Positions 12,231 to 24,061 of a stretch of DNA of 64,000 bases are shown here, in pieces. The notes under the pieces are model-generated. The model was not told the DNA's origin and searched no databases. It saw nothing but the letters and a program-made list of their open reading frames with translations. This stretch comes from Cylicocyclus nassatus (lineage: Eukaryota; Nematoda; Chromadorea; Rhabditida; Strongylidae): NCBI GenBank assembly GCA_958299035.1, contig CATQJL010000001.1:33890780-33954779 (forward strand), given 5' to 3'. How positions within the stretch are numbered: the stretch's first letter is position 1; every line of letters begins with the position of its first letter. The position numbers were made by a program, and so were the translations under genes.

Positions 12231-13019
12231 GGCTCCGCTTCTGCAGTATTCTTTTAGCTCTTTCCGATCATGCAACTCCATATAACATCCTGTATATCGC
12301 TTGCGCAGGCAGAGAGCTTATCGGCGAAAAATTTTCTCATATTTCAGACTAGCACATATTACTCCTATAGATTTTTAATCTCGCAGCATGCTTTATAGCT
12401 CTCTGGTAATCCCTTATTTGTGGCGGATTTAATGGAGCAGAGCATGAGAGTGAAGAGCATGACACAAAAATCGTTCCAGTCTCTTTTCGCCGCTTCCACC
12501 TCGACACTTCGCCAATCGCTTCTATGAGACTAAAATGAAGCACCTTTATAGGTGCCGAAAATCAACTATCAACAGAAGCACCCAGTGAAACATTTAATGA
12601 GGTGCTTTGTTTCTTAACGAAATCGAATTTGCGTATGTAAACTAGAAAGTAATTTATTACAACGAATTACTCTAACGGGCATGTTTTACCATAATATTCT
12701 GCTTCCTATAGTAGATAAAGATTCATCTTGGCTGAATAATTTAATTGTCTCCAAGTGTGGAGAGACCCTTTACCTATTGTTTAGCTAATAAGCTGATTAA
12801 TACCATAATTGTAACAGCATTTTCTCAAAATATTACATCCGTTAACGCTCTTACATTCCTCCCTTCAATTGGCGATGCTATGCACTTTGTTAACGTAGCA
12901 TGAAATTATCATGCTATCTTGCCACTCAAGAAAATGAAGAACTTTATGGTTTCATGTATTTTTTTTGATAATTTTATAGTTCAGCTCAGTTGCTGTTTTT
13001 TGGGTGCGGCGGCGCGGGT

Positions 13020-13032
13020 GGGGGGGGGGGGG
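13020..13032 (+). repeat. G13 homopolymer tract
   Basis: Thirteen consecutive G. The matching place in block B (35385-35395) has eleven, so the tract is ancestral and length-variable. It lies downstream of the A2 gene. Confidence 0.9.
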
Positions 13033-13421
13033 AGCAGGAACTTGAAGAAATCGCTGGTGGGCTTTCACTTGTTTTGCTGTGACGTCATCAGCTAGAACTG
13101 TCACGTGCCAATTTTCAAATTTGACATGTCAACTTTGGATTTGAATTTCCTGTTAGATCGATAAGACGCCGTGACGTCACTGAGACTACCGCACCTTGAT
13201 GGATCTTCACTATTGAGGACTTCTACACCTTCTGTGAGCTCAGACACTGCGTATACATATACAGCTTTATTAGACGAGTATATATATATACAAGCAATCT
13301 TTTATGTGTACAAGACTTAGATGATAAAACACAACGTTTCCATAATTGCACGCCCATTATATACACTCCGAAAAATACATTCAAAATAAGAAATAAGAAT
13401 GAATATGACAGTGGTGCTCAA

Positions 13422-13811
13422 TCAATAGCAGATCAGCCATCGTACAAGCAGCAAGAGATACGAGAGAATATGGCAAGTGTAGCGGTCTTTCTGAAAATTA
13501 AAATTACGAGAATGCATATAAAATAAAACTCTCAGAAAACTAATGGGCATTAGCTCATTGTCGAATTCATCAGAAAGCTGTGCAAGTCGTGAAGCCATTC
13601 GTTTCGGTCGCTCATCGAAAACATCTAAACGTCTGTCATGTTTGCATTACATTACTACTCGAAATTTATTGAACTCACACTTTGCTGATTCAAAAACATT
13701 AGTTTCACTGAAGAATGTGTGAACTGCAGCATAAACCGCGCTCAATCCAAGATTTGCAAAATTCCTTGACGGGAAATCCCAAGGATTTTTGTAGGTACGC
13801 TCGTGATACAT
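13422..13811 (-). CDS. A2: egl-1-like BH3-only protein with altered splice donor
   Basis: Exons on the minus strand: 13679-13811 (ATG at 13809-13811, 9 bases after a CTTTTCAG acceptor at 13821-13828), 13545-13624 and 13422-13490. If both introns are removed the product is 93 residues. Exon 2 encodes MASRLAQLSDEFDNEL (residues 54-69), which fits the BH3 pattern: hydrophobics M54, L58, L61, small S62, invariant D63, F65. The tail CHILSYLLLLVRWLICY is hydrophobic. The last intron (13491-13544) starts AT, not GT; the B2 copy has GT there. That intron is 54 nt without an in-frame stop, so retention gives an intact 111-residue protein with 18 extra residues between BH3 and tail. A poly(A) signal is at 13266-13271. 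The BH3-only role is inferred from motif and architecture. Confidence 0.75.
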
Positions 13812-13879
13812 TACTAACGCCTGAAAAGAAGTTTTGAAGGATATGTGAATGCGACAGAGTGAGAGAGGTGCGCATGAGG

Positions 13880-13966
13880 TAATCGATATATTGATTGAAC
13901 GACATGCCACTGCAAGAAATGGCGTCTTCAGCGTCGCCTATCGCAGCACTTTGCACCGCCCAATTA
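13880..13966 (-). promoter_or_regulatory. Conserved upstream block of A2
   Basis: AATCGATATATTGATT (13881-13896) and GCACCGCCCAATTACCG (near 13953-13969) repeat the two motifs found before A1, B1 and B2 at similar spacing. The second lies next to a GT that may be an upstream splice donor, so a non-coding 5' exon cannot be excluded. Confidence 0.35.
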
Positions 13967-14810
13967 CCGTAGCTCAGAGTGTGTCGTGTGCAAACATGTC
14001 TGCAGAAAATCGTTTCAAACTCTTTTTTATACTTTTATGGAAATTATGGTGATAAAAAATATTGCACAGCAAGGCTTGAACTTCTGTTTGTAACTTCTGT
14101 TTGCAACACTTGGAGCTTCTCCCCCGAATTATTCAACTGCCTGTCATTAATAAATAGTCAGTCATAGACGGCTTTTTACATTTACAAAGGTTCACCATTT
14201 CTTTTTATTTACTGGCTAATATGGCAACTACAAGCATTTCCGGCCCCAGGATTTGAACCCCCACCGGGTTTATATCCTTCCTAGCAGGGCGATAAGAACA
14301 CATATGGCTTTCGATTAAGACCGAGGACACTTGCATGATGCGCCAACGCTGGAGATAGACTGACAACTGCGTCGTATCTCACGCAAGTACGCCTATCGCT
14401 TACAACATACGAAAATTGTAAAGTTTTTGTGCTTCCGGAAAAATGCGCTATAGTGCACGAGAATTGCGCAGAATGTTGAGACATCTCCCTTCAATCACAG
14501 GCTATCCGTAAACACTTGAATCATAGGCTTTGCTTGACCCACCAAAAGATCAGAACAGCGGTGGTACACGGTTCGTGCGCTTGAAGGCACTCGCTTAGTC
14601 GATATTATGGCCCATCACCCAAATGCAGATTAAGCTATGTACAGGCACGCAGTGTGAGTGTCAAAGCTTTATCGGCTCAAGACGTCGCAGACCCAACTCA
14701 GGTCCAGCGAAGCATCTGCGTGTGTATCCTCCGCGGATTTTTTTCACGGTTGAGGCATGAAGGCTGGAAAGCGGGAGAAAATGTTCGACATACTCGCGAA
14801 CGGGTGCGAA

Positions 14811-14822
14811 GGGGGGGGGGGG
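14811..14822 (+). repeat. G12 homopolymer tract
   Basis: Twelve consecutive G near the right edge of block A. The matching block B sequence (around 37235-37260) is GC-rich but has no such tract. Confidence 0.9.
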
Positions 14823-15335
14823 CCGCGTGGTAACCGAAACACTGGAGTTTGGACACTCACGTTAAGACAGATTACTTTGTTTATACCCGTGTGCCGCTCA
14901 TCGCTCATACTCCAAGTGCATTTTTTTCTAGCCCCAATTTGAGCACCGTTTTGAAAGTAGTCAAATTGATCTAAACATAAAGATTCTAAATAACTATTCC
15001 GACTCCAAGAGCCCTTGGTTTACACTACACTACATACGAAGTGCAATTGAAAACAGCTATTTGACTTTGTACAACAGGCACATCCGTTTGGCAGTTTTTC
15101 GCCTTCGTACAAAACTCGCATTTCAGGAGCGTTCGTATAAATCCCATTAAATTCTCCACCTAGAAATGAGTTATGACTATTCAGCTAGCAGTGCATTAAT
15201 CTGAGTTCTATTAGTTTAACCTTTCAAGTACTGTTCATATTTGTGAACATTGCAGCTGTAAAACCTTGCCAGCCATCAATCACATCTCTTGCAATAAGTA
15301 CTATGAATGATTTTTTCGTTTTTATTTTATTACTT

Positions 15336-15713
15336 TTATTTCCCAACAATGAAAAATGTTAGCAAAATTTTGAAAAGGTAAGGTTTTTGATTAAGAGACT
15401 CTAGTACTTTCTGTGAATGTTCCAAGACCTTGACTCGAAAATGGACCACTAAGAGGAAGTGAAACTTCCCTAAATGCGCCTTTAGTCGACCATCACGGTC
15501 AGTCGACCATCGCAATAATATCGTAACAAGTGGCGAACCCTCTTGTTTAATCTGTAAACTTTGCTTTGATCTATTTAGCCGGTATATTTCGTGCACTTCT
15601 AGACCTTTCAACTGTATTTGATGGAGCTTTCGAGTTTTTCTTATAGCAAGAAATACTCGGTAAGGTTCAAGACCTTTCATTTTACCCTGTCTTACTTGGA
15701 CCGGTCTTTTCAT
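15336..15713 (-). CDS. Unassigned 125-codon open frame
   Basis: An uninterrupted minus-strand frame, basic and lysine/leucine-rich, just outside block A. I recognise no domain, signal peptide or membrane segment. It contains a small internal repeat on GATGGTCGACT. No splice sites were required. In AT-rich DNA a frame of this length can arise by chance, so this is a low-confidence call. Confidence 0.2.
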   Translation of the reverse strand: MKRPVQVRQGKMKGLEPYRVFLAIRKTRKLHQIQLKGLEVHEIYRLNRSKQSLQIKQEGSPLVTILLRWSTDRDGRLKAHLGKFHFLLVVHFRVKVLEHSQKVLESLNQKPYLFKILLTFFIVGK

Positions 15714-15719
15714 TTTCCA

Positions 15720-18620
15720 AAGACTTCTGAGAAGCTCTGTTTACTAGCAAATAGAGTGAATTTTTGCATGTAATGCTCTTCTCGTATTCAGATTTTCGAA
15801 TCTTCAAAATAAATATTCAGAAGTAGTAATTTCCAAGAGGGTTACGTGATTCTCAAATTCCACAAATACTAAATTCAACAAGATTTCAAAATGCAAGCTT
15901 CTCAAAACCGTAGTAAAGAGATTCACTTTACAGAATAAAACAACGTGATTGATGAGCTGTATTATGAAGATTTCAGTGATGGCATCTCAAGCATAAGTAG
16001 ATTTGTGAGATGCGATGAGTTTTTCTGCAAAATTGGCAGATAGTGGGTAAAAATATTAGAAATTGGTAGAAGAGCTACATCGAATGACACAAAATGCTAA
16101 ATGTAAAATGCTTGCCTACTGTTGTTCTACGAGGTTTGCTTCATGTAGAAAATTTGGTATTTTTGGAAGATATGTGGTTTAGTCCGACAGCTGAAGAGAT
16201 GCGACGGATGGCGCTACATTTGCCAAAGATTAGCTCTTTCAAAGCAAATAATGTTTGACCTTCCAACTTGCCCGCTTCATAACCCCGTACGTTCCCTCTG
16301 GTCTATCTGGGAACAAAAAACTGCCGTTTCGATCTCACAATCAGGTCACTTCATTCGTTAAAAGGAAACCCGATGAAAGTTTCGTAGAATTTCCCCAAAA
16401 GCCATTGCGCGCATTGCTGGATTTTTTTAAGAGAATAAACTCCTTTACCAGATGCAAGGACGGCTTTGGAAATAGTCGGTAAGATTCTGTAAAGAATTTA
16501 TTATATTTTGTTTGTCAGACGAAGACGAAAACAGTTTTGTTCAGTCCTAGCAAAGTTATGGTTTTTTTGCGTCACATTTCTGTGGACCACACCGTACATC
16601 AACACAAATCCAAACTTTATGCTTAGTCTACTTTCCACAACTACTATCTAGAAGAACTTTAGAGCTTTCACTTTCAGCGGGACTGGCTATTGGGTCTAGA
16701 GATTTTGCATGTTGAAATGTTTGTGCTTGCAGAGGAATGCATGAAGACCTTTAAAAAATCTCAAAATTCTTTGAAGATGTGTATTCCTATACAACCTCCA
16801 AAAAATTTACTCCTAACCTTCATGTGTTGTCTTTGCCAACAGAAAAAAAAGTAGCACATAATATTGCAGGCTAATCGCAAAGAATCTTTTTCGAAATGAG
16901 GTCTCAAAGCGGAGTAATGAGACTCCGGGGTACACTTTTGGTGAATAGATAAAGGAAGGGGAGGAGGGAGGGAAGGCGATTGGAGGAGCCCACGCTTATC
17001 GTCGTCACCACTGTTAGCACCATATGTACAGCTAAATTCTATAGCTTTTACAGTAGAACAGACTCTAAAAGCAACATAAATTCGATTTTGAAATTTGGAT
17101 GACCCCTATATTGCGGCTAAACAAATGATGCGAAAATCTTCTCCTGGATTACTCTAGAGGATCATATGGTTTTGTGTTTCACTTTCCTACTGTGAAGAAA
17201 ACTCAGAAATCATTGAAACATTGAATTACCGTGCCTTTGAGGGTTGGTGAGTTTTGCTATCTATCTTTCTGAAAAGACACAGCTGCGCATATTAACTGAA
17301 TCAGGATGTTCGTCTCGTAACCTCTTCATTCATCAAATTTTCAGTGTTAGGATATACAGCTTCTGGGGCAGAGCTGTAAATTTTTGATGCTGTGTTCCTA
17401 CACAAGCATATCTTACACCAATAGATTGACGCTGCCAACCGAATTTTGCGAAACTGTCCGGCGATGAACGACTTTTGCTCTACTGCAGCCGGCAGCGACT
17501 AATTTGCCCTCTTTTGTTTGATCAGCCATGTGTATGTACGTACTTTGAGCACCACAAATGCTGATTTGGTGCAGCACATCTCTGTTATGGTTGAGGACAG
17601 TGGTCATGATTGACAACCTTCAGCATTCAGCGATCTTCTTAAACTATTTCCTATTTTTCATGTTAACATCGAAAAGCGCACTGAGAGTGGAGTATATTAC
17701 GTTGTTTTGTACTAGGTTGTCCTAAACTTTTTTCAAATAATTGAACACGTTTCGGGCCGCGAAATCGCGCGCGGCAAAAAAGAGGGTACTTTCAGCCGTT
17801 AGCCAGCAAAGGGACCTTAATTCGTAGATTGTGTGCTACATCTGTAATCAGCATGTCAGATAAGATCCGTACCCAGAGTTCTGAGTGAATTCGAAGTGTC
17901 TGAATTTTGTCGTCTGAAAAGCACTTCCGTGCTTTCTTGAGAGATAGGAACAAGATTTCAGTTTCCAATTGGATCCCAAAGTATCTATGTTGTACACGAT
18001 ATACATTACTAGTAGAACTACGGTTTTTCTCTTCGTATTCAAAGCTAAGAAACGTTGCGACGTCGCACGCGTCGTTCACTTCGTTGCAACTGCTGTTCGA
18101 TTTGTGCTCATATCTCCTAAACAAATATCGGCTGCACAACTTTACAGAGTCATCTGAAAAGTAGAAGCTTAGGCCTTTGACTTGATAACCTTGGACAAAA
18201 AGAAAACCTCCTGTAAACGTTGAAAAGGTCCTTCGAAGGCCCGTGCTGCACCATGTGCAGCACCGGTCCGAAACGTGTCAAGCTGTTTGTTTTCCTAGTA
18301 GACTCAGGGTATTTCTCGATAAAGCGGATCAAGCTCTAAAAAATGACCACTGATGATCCGCCTATTTCGCATTCCATTCAAAGTTTGAAGCCAAAATGGA
18401 AAAATTCTTGTTACCTGAAAACTGGACAACTACGAGAAAAAATCCTACGGACCTCCACTTGGTCGCTGCACAGAAAACACATAGTAATACTCAAATATGT
18501 ATGCCTTTCTTGGAACCAGAAAAAAAGTGATTTTGCATTTAAATCATCTTTGTTTCTCAATTCTAGGCCCCGGAAAAAATCCGCCAAATATATTTTTAGG
18601 TACTACCACGTGTCCACTAC
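15720..18620. other. No gene recognised
   Basis: AT-rich single-copy-looking sequence. A purine-rich patch (AGGGAGGGAAGG) lies at 16955-16980. Short frames at 17792-18139 (minus) and 18343-18735 (plus) have no recognisable motif. I see no repeat or promoter that I can support. Confidence 0.4.
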
Positions 18621-18626
18621 ATTAAG

Positions 18627-18843
18627 GCCTAAGGCATATTTCACGCGATTCGGTACCGAAACGATTGTGCGTAATCGGTCATCACGCTTTGTTTGGGCAG
18701 AACTCAATCCGTTTGCAACAAATTACAGAAGCTAAGCGCCTATGTATTGAAGAACCTCGCACGATAAATTCGCAGACATCTGGCAAATTGCAGGTCGCGT
18801 GGAAGTTGCGATTTGGCGGAATCGCGAGAGATGTGCCTTAAGA
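18627..18843 (+). mobile_element. TIR element of the (C)ACGCGATT family, degenerate
   Basis: The ends are imperfect inverted repeats, about 28 bp each: left GCCTAAGGCATATTTCACG, right the complement of CTTAAGGCACATCTCTCG, both followed by CGATTC-like sequence. They resemble the ends of elements at 19881-20067, 44795-44996 and 45001-45229. No coding capacity. Confidence 0.45.
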
Positions 18844-19293
18844 CCAAGTTGAAAGCTCGTAGGAATTTGCTGGAAGGAGATCCGATGTTTAGGGTGACTG
18901 AAATAATTTTGATTTTTGGCTCCAACTTTTACCTGGATTACGACTTGGATGGATCTTTGGTGGTCTTTTTGTAAAGCTAAATCTGTTTTATCGAACGATA
19001 TACTATTTATTAGAAAAGTAAGAACACCTCAATTTATTTGAAAATTCGAAGATTCGCGAGATTTTTTTGCTGTATGATGCTGAAATATTACATTTTGAGC
19101 AAAAAACGTCAAAGATTTTGTATGCAAATAATTACATCGATTTGTCTGGTGAACACGATTAGCAATCACTGAAGTATAGAACTAGTACATTAAGACTTCA
19201 ACAAGCATACCGTTTCGGAGAGGATGCTGCTCTCCAAAATTCAGAGATGATCCGAGTTCGTTTGAGTTCTTTTGTTCCGTATGTTTCAGGGCA

Positions 19294-19625
19294 ATGTCCA
19301 CCAACCTGCTGCTCATTATGATCCTGCTGAATGTTGGTACTGCTACGGAAACTATATGTAGCCGTCGCTTTATTTGTCCAACTATTGCTTCGACAAGCAA
19401 ATTTAAATTCCTTCCAAAGGACCTGCAAGCAAAAAGAGTAAGTTTGAATTGCTCCGATCATTGCTCTGCTGAATGTATCTGCGCTTACAGTGCTTGGCTA
19501 GGTGCGAAGATCAAAGTAAGAGTGTGGATTTTTACGATTTATGCGCGTGTGTCGTGGAGTGCATGTGCGAGAATCAGCGAAAGCTACAAGATGAAACACT
19601 CCAAACCAATGAATACTTGAAATGA
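19294..19625 (+). CDS. Small secreted 8-cysteine protein, two exons
   Basis: The ATG lies four bases after a perfect TTTCAG acceptor (ends at 19289), the usual context of a spliced-leader trans-splice site. Exon 1 is 19294-19437 (48 codons); a 53-nt intron (GTAAGT ... CTTACAG, 19438-19490) is removed in phase 0; exon 2 is 19491-19625 with stop TGA at 19623-19625. AATAAA follows four bases later (19629-19634). The 92-residue product starts with a signal peptide (MSTNLLLIMILLNVGTATET) and has eight cysteines, at residues 22, 28, 49, 53, 66, 68, 72 and 74, an even number that suits four disulfides. Reading through the intron also stays open but loses the C-x-C pattern. I do not recognise the family; a secreted effector, inhibitor or antimicrobial role would be guesswork. 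Confidence 0.6.
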
Positions 19626-19880
19626 ATGAATAAACAGTTGTCCATCACAAATGATCTTAAGCTGTTTCTATCATTTTGCGGTTTCTAGATGACCTACAGC
19701 TACATAAAAATGTCCAACCCAACTGGACTGTTCAATATCACCATATTCTGTAGGCGCCGAAAGAATTTTTGTCGTGCTCTTCTGTGGAACTCTTGGTAAA
19801 TTAAGTCGTCGTGGACGCTAAGCTCCGATCACTTTAGACGAATCAAACGTACAAGTTGGTTAAGGCGTTTGATCGCACAA

Positions 19881-20067
19881 GGCCTCGGATAGAGTTCACG
19901 CGATTTCGTCGCCGCGATTTTCATTCATTTGCATTTTACATTCAAAATTTTCGCGCTGGAAAAGTACCACAACCGAAATGCAAACTGATCGGCACGCAGT
20001 GAACTCGTAACAGTTGTCTTGTCGCGATCAAATCGCGACGAAAATCGTGTGAACTCTGTCCGAGGCC
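19881..20067 (+). mobile_element. 187-bp TIR MITE (GGCCTCGG ends)
   Basis: Long imperfect terminal inverted repeats: GGCCTCGGATAGAGTTCACG on the left and the complement of GGCCTCGGACAGAGTTCACA on the right, continuing through CGATTT(T)CGTCGC. Interior sequence (GCTGGAAAAGTAYCACAACCG) is shared with the element at 44795-44996. A GCGTTTGAT motif flanks both sides within 20 bases. No coding capacity. Confidence 0.75.
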
Positions 20068-20069
20068 TA

Positions 20070-22560
20070 AAGCGTTTGATGGAAGTGATTGAATCGCTTT
20101 CAGGCCTCTGAGGACGGCGTTTCTCCGCCGAGAAGTAAGGCTCAATAAAGAATTTCGATATAAACCTGTTGTGGTAATGAAGAAGCTTAACCATATACTT
20201 TCCATCTCTTCTTTAGCTGCCCACATTTTGGGCCACCCTTTCCGATGCAGTGCAGTACCTTTACTGCTTTTATATACCTCAATGACGTTGATTTCTGGTT
20301 TATAACGAAAAGCTATTGTGGAGATTCGCTTAAATACTGTTCTCCTAATTAGGTGAAAGAGTTTATTCGGTAATTACTGCAACAAAAAATCCTTCACTCC
20401 AATTTTCGGAAGTATAAGATGTTCAGTAAAGTTATGCAAATATCCGCGAATGAATGTTTAGTGGCAACAGTAATATCTATCTAAAGCGACATTCATCCTT
20501 TGAAGCAGCCGAAATGAGCTTGTAACGCCCAGTGCGATTTTGATTTTTTCAAGAAGGCCAGATGGTGAATGATCCAGAGCAGACCCATATGCATGTTATC
20601 TTGAATGATCAAACGTGCTTACGCTTTCCTTGAAACAATAATCAAAAAACATTATGCCGCATGAATGCCAGCGAATTTCGTTTTTAGGATATTTGCTTTA
20701 TTGCTCGCAAACGGACCCAAATTACTTTAAATTCAAAAACTACCAGCAACCCGTCGCAGTAGGTGTTGCAACTGCAGTGACGTTTGCAGTGTAGTTGCGA
20801 AAACAACAGCCGAAATATGCTACAACCAGGGCTGTGTGGAGTAGGAAGTGTTGAAAAGCTAGAACTTGTGAAGTTTTGTCTGTAAATCTTTTCGTAGCCG
20901 AAACTATAGCAAAAACCTCAGGCACGTGTAGAGAGCATCGAATATTAGTAAGTTACTTCCTAGCTCTCCAGCTCTTCAACGAACTTGAATATTTTTAGCT
21001 GATTTGATCTCAAATAGCTCTCCAGCTCCACATGCTAACTTAGCTCCACTACAATCTTCTTAACTCGGATTAGGTGTGCCAGTAAATGCTTGAATCCACT
21101 TCAGGCTTTTTCTATCCGTGCCACAGTACCTTCCTCCCCCTCTCTTCCCACCCCTACCTTCGTCCCTTTCCCCTCCCTTCCCCCTTCCCCCCCCCCCCCG
21201 GCACGTCCCCAGCCCTTGCCCCTTACTGGTACAGAACACAAACCCCATATAGCATAATGCCTTTCACGCACACAAAAATTTATGTAGAAAGCAGTGAAGA
21301 GTGTTGATTAGTCCCCAGCTTATTAGCTCATAAAAAACTCCAACAGTCCTTAGCTGTCTTCTATTCAAATAGCACCACGCCACATGCTGCGTTGGCTCCA
21401 TCAAATTCTCCTCCATGCTAGAATTTTTCGGGAAGTGTGCCCATAATTACACCCCACTCCAGGCTTTTTCTATTCGTGCCAAGTACCTTCCTCTCCAAAT
21501 AACCAAACAGTCAATAGATTTTTTTTTATCAAAAACTTAATAAATTCTAAAACTTTTCCGAATAGAAACTCTTTGAATATTTCCACAATTTCTGTCCTAC
21601 CTTTCGGTTTTCCTTCTGCTGACGCTGCCATCCCAATGCGTAACCTTGAAGTTTATTATCGAAAATATGTCTACGCTCTTCGCCAAGTTTCAGCTTTTTA
21701 TAGAGTACCACACGGAGTTTGCTGGTCAAGGTGCAGGCTTTTCCACCCTACCAAAAGCTCCATTTGCGGTAGTCCCTCACAATGAGAGATCGGATGTCCC
21801 TCTTCTTCCCTCTCTCAAATCGCACCTTCTGCTCAAAACATCCTTTACCAAGTTTTCGAATAAAATTCGGACTTTTGGTAGATTCTACGCTTGACCGTAC
21901 AATCAGGAAGTAAAATTCCATCCTACTCCGATTCCTTTCCTCAGACACTTTATGAAAGTGCTTACGATTTAGCTTCTTCACGAAACTTTATCCGTCATAT
22001 TTCAATTTCCCCAATTTTCCTTCCTTGAAGGCCTCTCTACCCTGTCACACTCCCTTTGGTCACAATGCAGGCACAGTCCCACTATTTTCCTCGCACTGTG
22101 AAACTTTGAACAAATAATAAAAATACGGCTGTTGGTGTATCAAAATTGAGGACTTTCATGAGGAAAGTCACATCTGGAATTTCTGCTGCATTACTTACAA
22201 CTTTGTAAAGTAATGCTTTTGTACAATTAGGTTATAGAGATTGGTAAATAAAATAAACTGATACCAAAGTTGGCCCATCCTAATGCGCTAGTTAAAATAA
22301 AGCGAGCTGTCACTTGGTGACAATAATGCTAGTCAATATTACTTTGTTTATGAAGTTGAGCACGAAAGAGCGTTCTAGTCAACATCTCGGAAGGCAGACA
22401 TCTCGGGTGCATTAGGTGCATTCGAGACATAGCGACAGACGCATGAGTCACATGGTCCCCCTGCGCTTTATATATAGTTATGATATCACAAAAGATCCAC
22501 GCACAAGGCTACTTGGACTCTGCATGGTGAAAATTTTTGAAAACGGAGAATTCTTTAAAT
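20070..22560. other. No gene recognised; pyrimidine-rich patch
   Basis: No gene is supported between the MITE at 20067 and block B. A minus-strand frame at 20740-20925 and frames around 21550-21980 carry no recognised motif. The stretch 21115-21200 is strongly pyrimidine-rich and includes the C13 tract. Confidence 0.4.
21187..21199 (+). repeat. C13 homopolymer tract
   Basis: Thirteen consecutive C within a pyrimidine-rich stretch; equivalent to a G13 tract on the minus strand. Confidence 0.9.
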
Positions 22561-23206
22561 GAAACTGAGTTATGAGGGTTACACTACCTCTCCTAGAGTC
22601 AATTTAAACATCGCAATCATCTTCTACGTTACGCAGTCAGAGCTTTTAGAGTGTTGTCAGGTGCTACTCCGAGTTCCCTACCTTATTTTGCCTGGTTCCA
22701 ATGCCTTCCTTGTCTCCATAGCACACTCAGCAAAACGATTGTTGATGGTATGTATATATATATAATATGTGACCATCTAGCTCCTTCACTTTGTCGAAAA
22801 TGCAAGACGAAACCCATTCTGCCTAAAATGTAATAAATTAAAAATTTTGCGATAAACGAATGATTCTCAAAAATCAGAGACCTGAGTGGACAGTAGAAAG
22901 AAGACAAACCACTCCATTGCGGTATGCGGTACCAGCTAAATTCCAGAAAATCTTAAATAAGTTGTCAGAATCCTTACAAACTCCAACTGTTAATCTTTCT
23001 TGGATGTTAGGAGCAACGCTTGCGAACAACGACAAGAGCATTTCGCTTGCAAATCTATACCTAACCTCAAGTCATCCAAGCACGTCTTTTCGTAAACGAA
23101 ATTCACCTTTAAGTAGCATTTACTAGGCTTTCAAAAGTTTTGGTCTCATTACTACTTGCGGAGATCGATTCCCGTAGTTTTTGGGAATATGGAGATATGT
23201 AAATTA

Positions 23207-24061
23207 GGCCCGTAGTAAAACCCCATCAGGGCATCTCTCTTGAGGCGGACCGGAGTTGATCTCATCGCGCCTCAGCACATTGCCAGGGGAGCGATTGATT
23301 TCGAGCAGATCACTTACTGGACGGTCGCGTTTTCAACGATGGAACGTTTCTGCCATTTGTGCATTACTAGTCGAATGGATAAGACTAATGCATTTCAAGA
23401 GGCAGGGCCGTGGTTCGAGCGAGGCAGCGGCACAATTTTTGCTACTTGGGGCCTGGCGATCTTTGATAGCGGCCGCTGTCGAAAAAATCGATGATAGCCG
23501 CTATCAGAGATTTCACTAAGCGAACAACGGGATAAAACAAATACGCAGTATTTTGGAATAATATCAGGAAAACTCACACTTGGTGAAGAATGAGTAGAAA
23601 AGTGAATTTACCCTCTTGTTATCTAAAGCGGTTTTTTCAAGAAAAACAAGCAACAATTGCAAGAAAAAAACAAAAAAACTTGTTTTCCGATTTCGTCGCG
23701 CAATCAGCTGTTCATCGATCCTCACTCACTTAGGCGCCCGAAATTGTGCAATTTTGGGAGTTTTGCACCGCAAAAGAACGTCTCTGCGATGTTTCGTAAG
23801 TTACTCGGGAGCAACTTATTTTTCGGATTTTCTCTGTGCTCTCCTCTCTAGCACAGTATTTACCTTATGTCGTCGCCCGGCTCATCTCCCATGACTCCGG
23901 TCGGGAGCTGATCCCCCTGCCGGGCTTCATCTGAAGCTCACCTGTAGGGTGACCTTGCATATTTACACCACGGAAAGCGGGCAGTCCTCATCTCACCCGA
24001 CAAAGCCTCATATGAGGACCTCAGGGGAGATCATCTACCGTGCCGAGCTTTACTACGGGCC
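23207..24061 (+). mobile_element. 855-bp non-autonomous TIR element with tRNA-like module, copy 1
   Basis: Ends are GGCCCGTAGTAAA and TTTACTACGGGCC, flanked by TTA on both sides (23204-23206, 24062-24064). Block A reads through this point uninterrupted near 4763, giving an empty site. Inside is a tRNA-like pair of Pol III boxes: A-box TAGTCGAATGG (23368-23378) and B-box GGTTCGAGC (from 23412), 44 bases apart as in a real tRNA. A second copy is at 58510-59385. The 3-bp duplication and GG(G)CC ends suggest a PIF/Harbinger-like MITE; that class assignment is inference. No transposase is encoded. Confidence 0.8.

Larger units (their letters stand above)
4140..15300 (+). repeat. Segmental duplication, block A
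   Basis: About 11 kb of this block aligns in the same order and orientation with 22560-37960. Anchors include 4200-4330 with 22620-22750, 6490-6620 with 24180-24310, 8124-8580 with 29425-29940, 10356-10600 with 31562-31800, 11520-11720 with 32960-33200, 12018-12230 with 33712-33939, 13020-13990 with 35385-36370, and 14330-14930 with 36760-37400. The copies differ by many substitutions and indels, so the duplication is not recent. It carries genes A1 and A2. The boundaries are estimated by eye to within about 30 bases. Confidence 0.85.

Noticed and set aside
18343..18735. 130-codon plus-strand frame as a gene
   Set aside because: Its last third runs into the TIR element at 18627-18843 and there is no motif or splice support.
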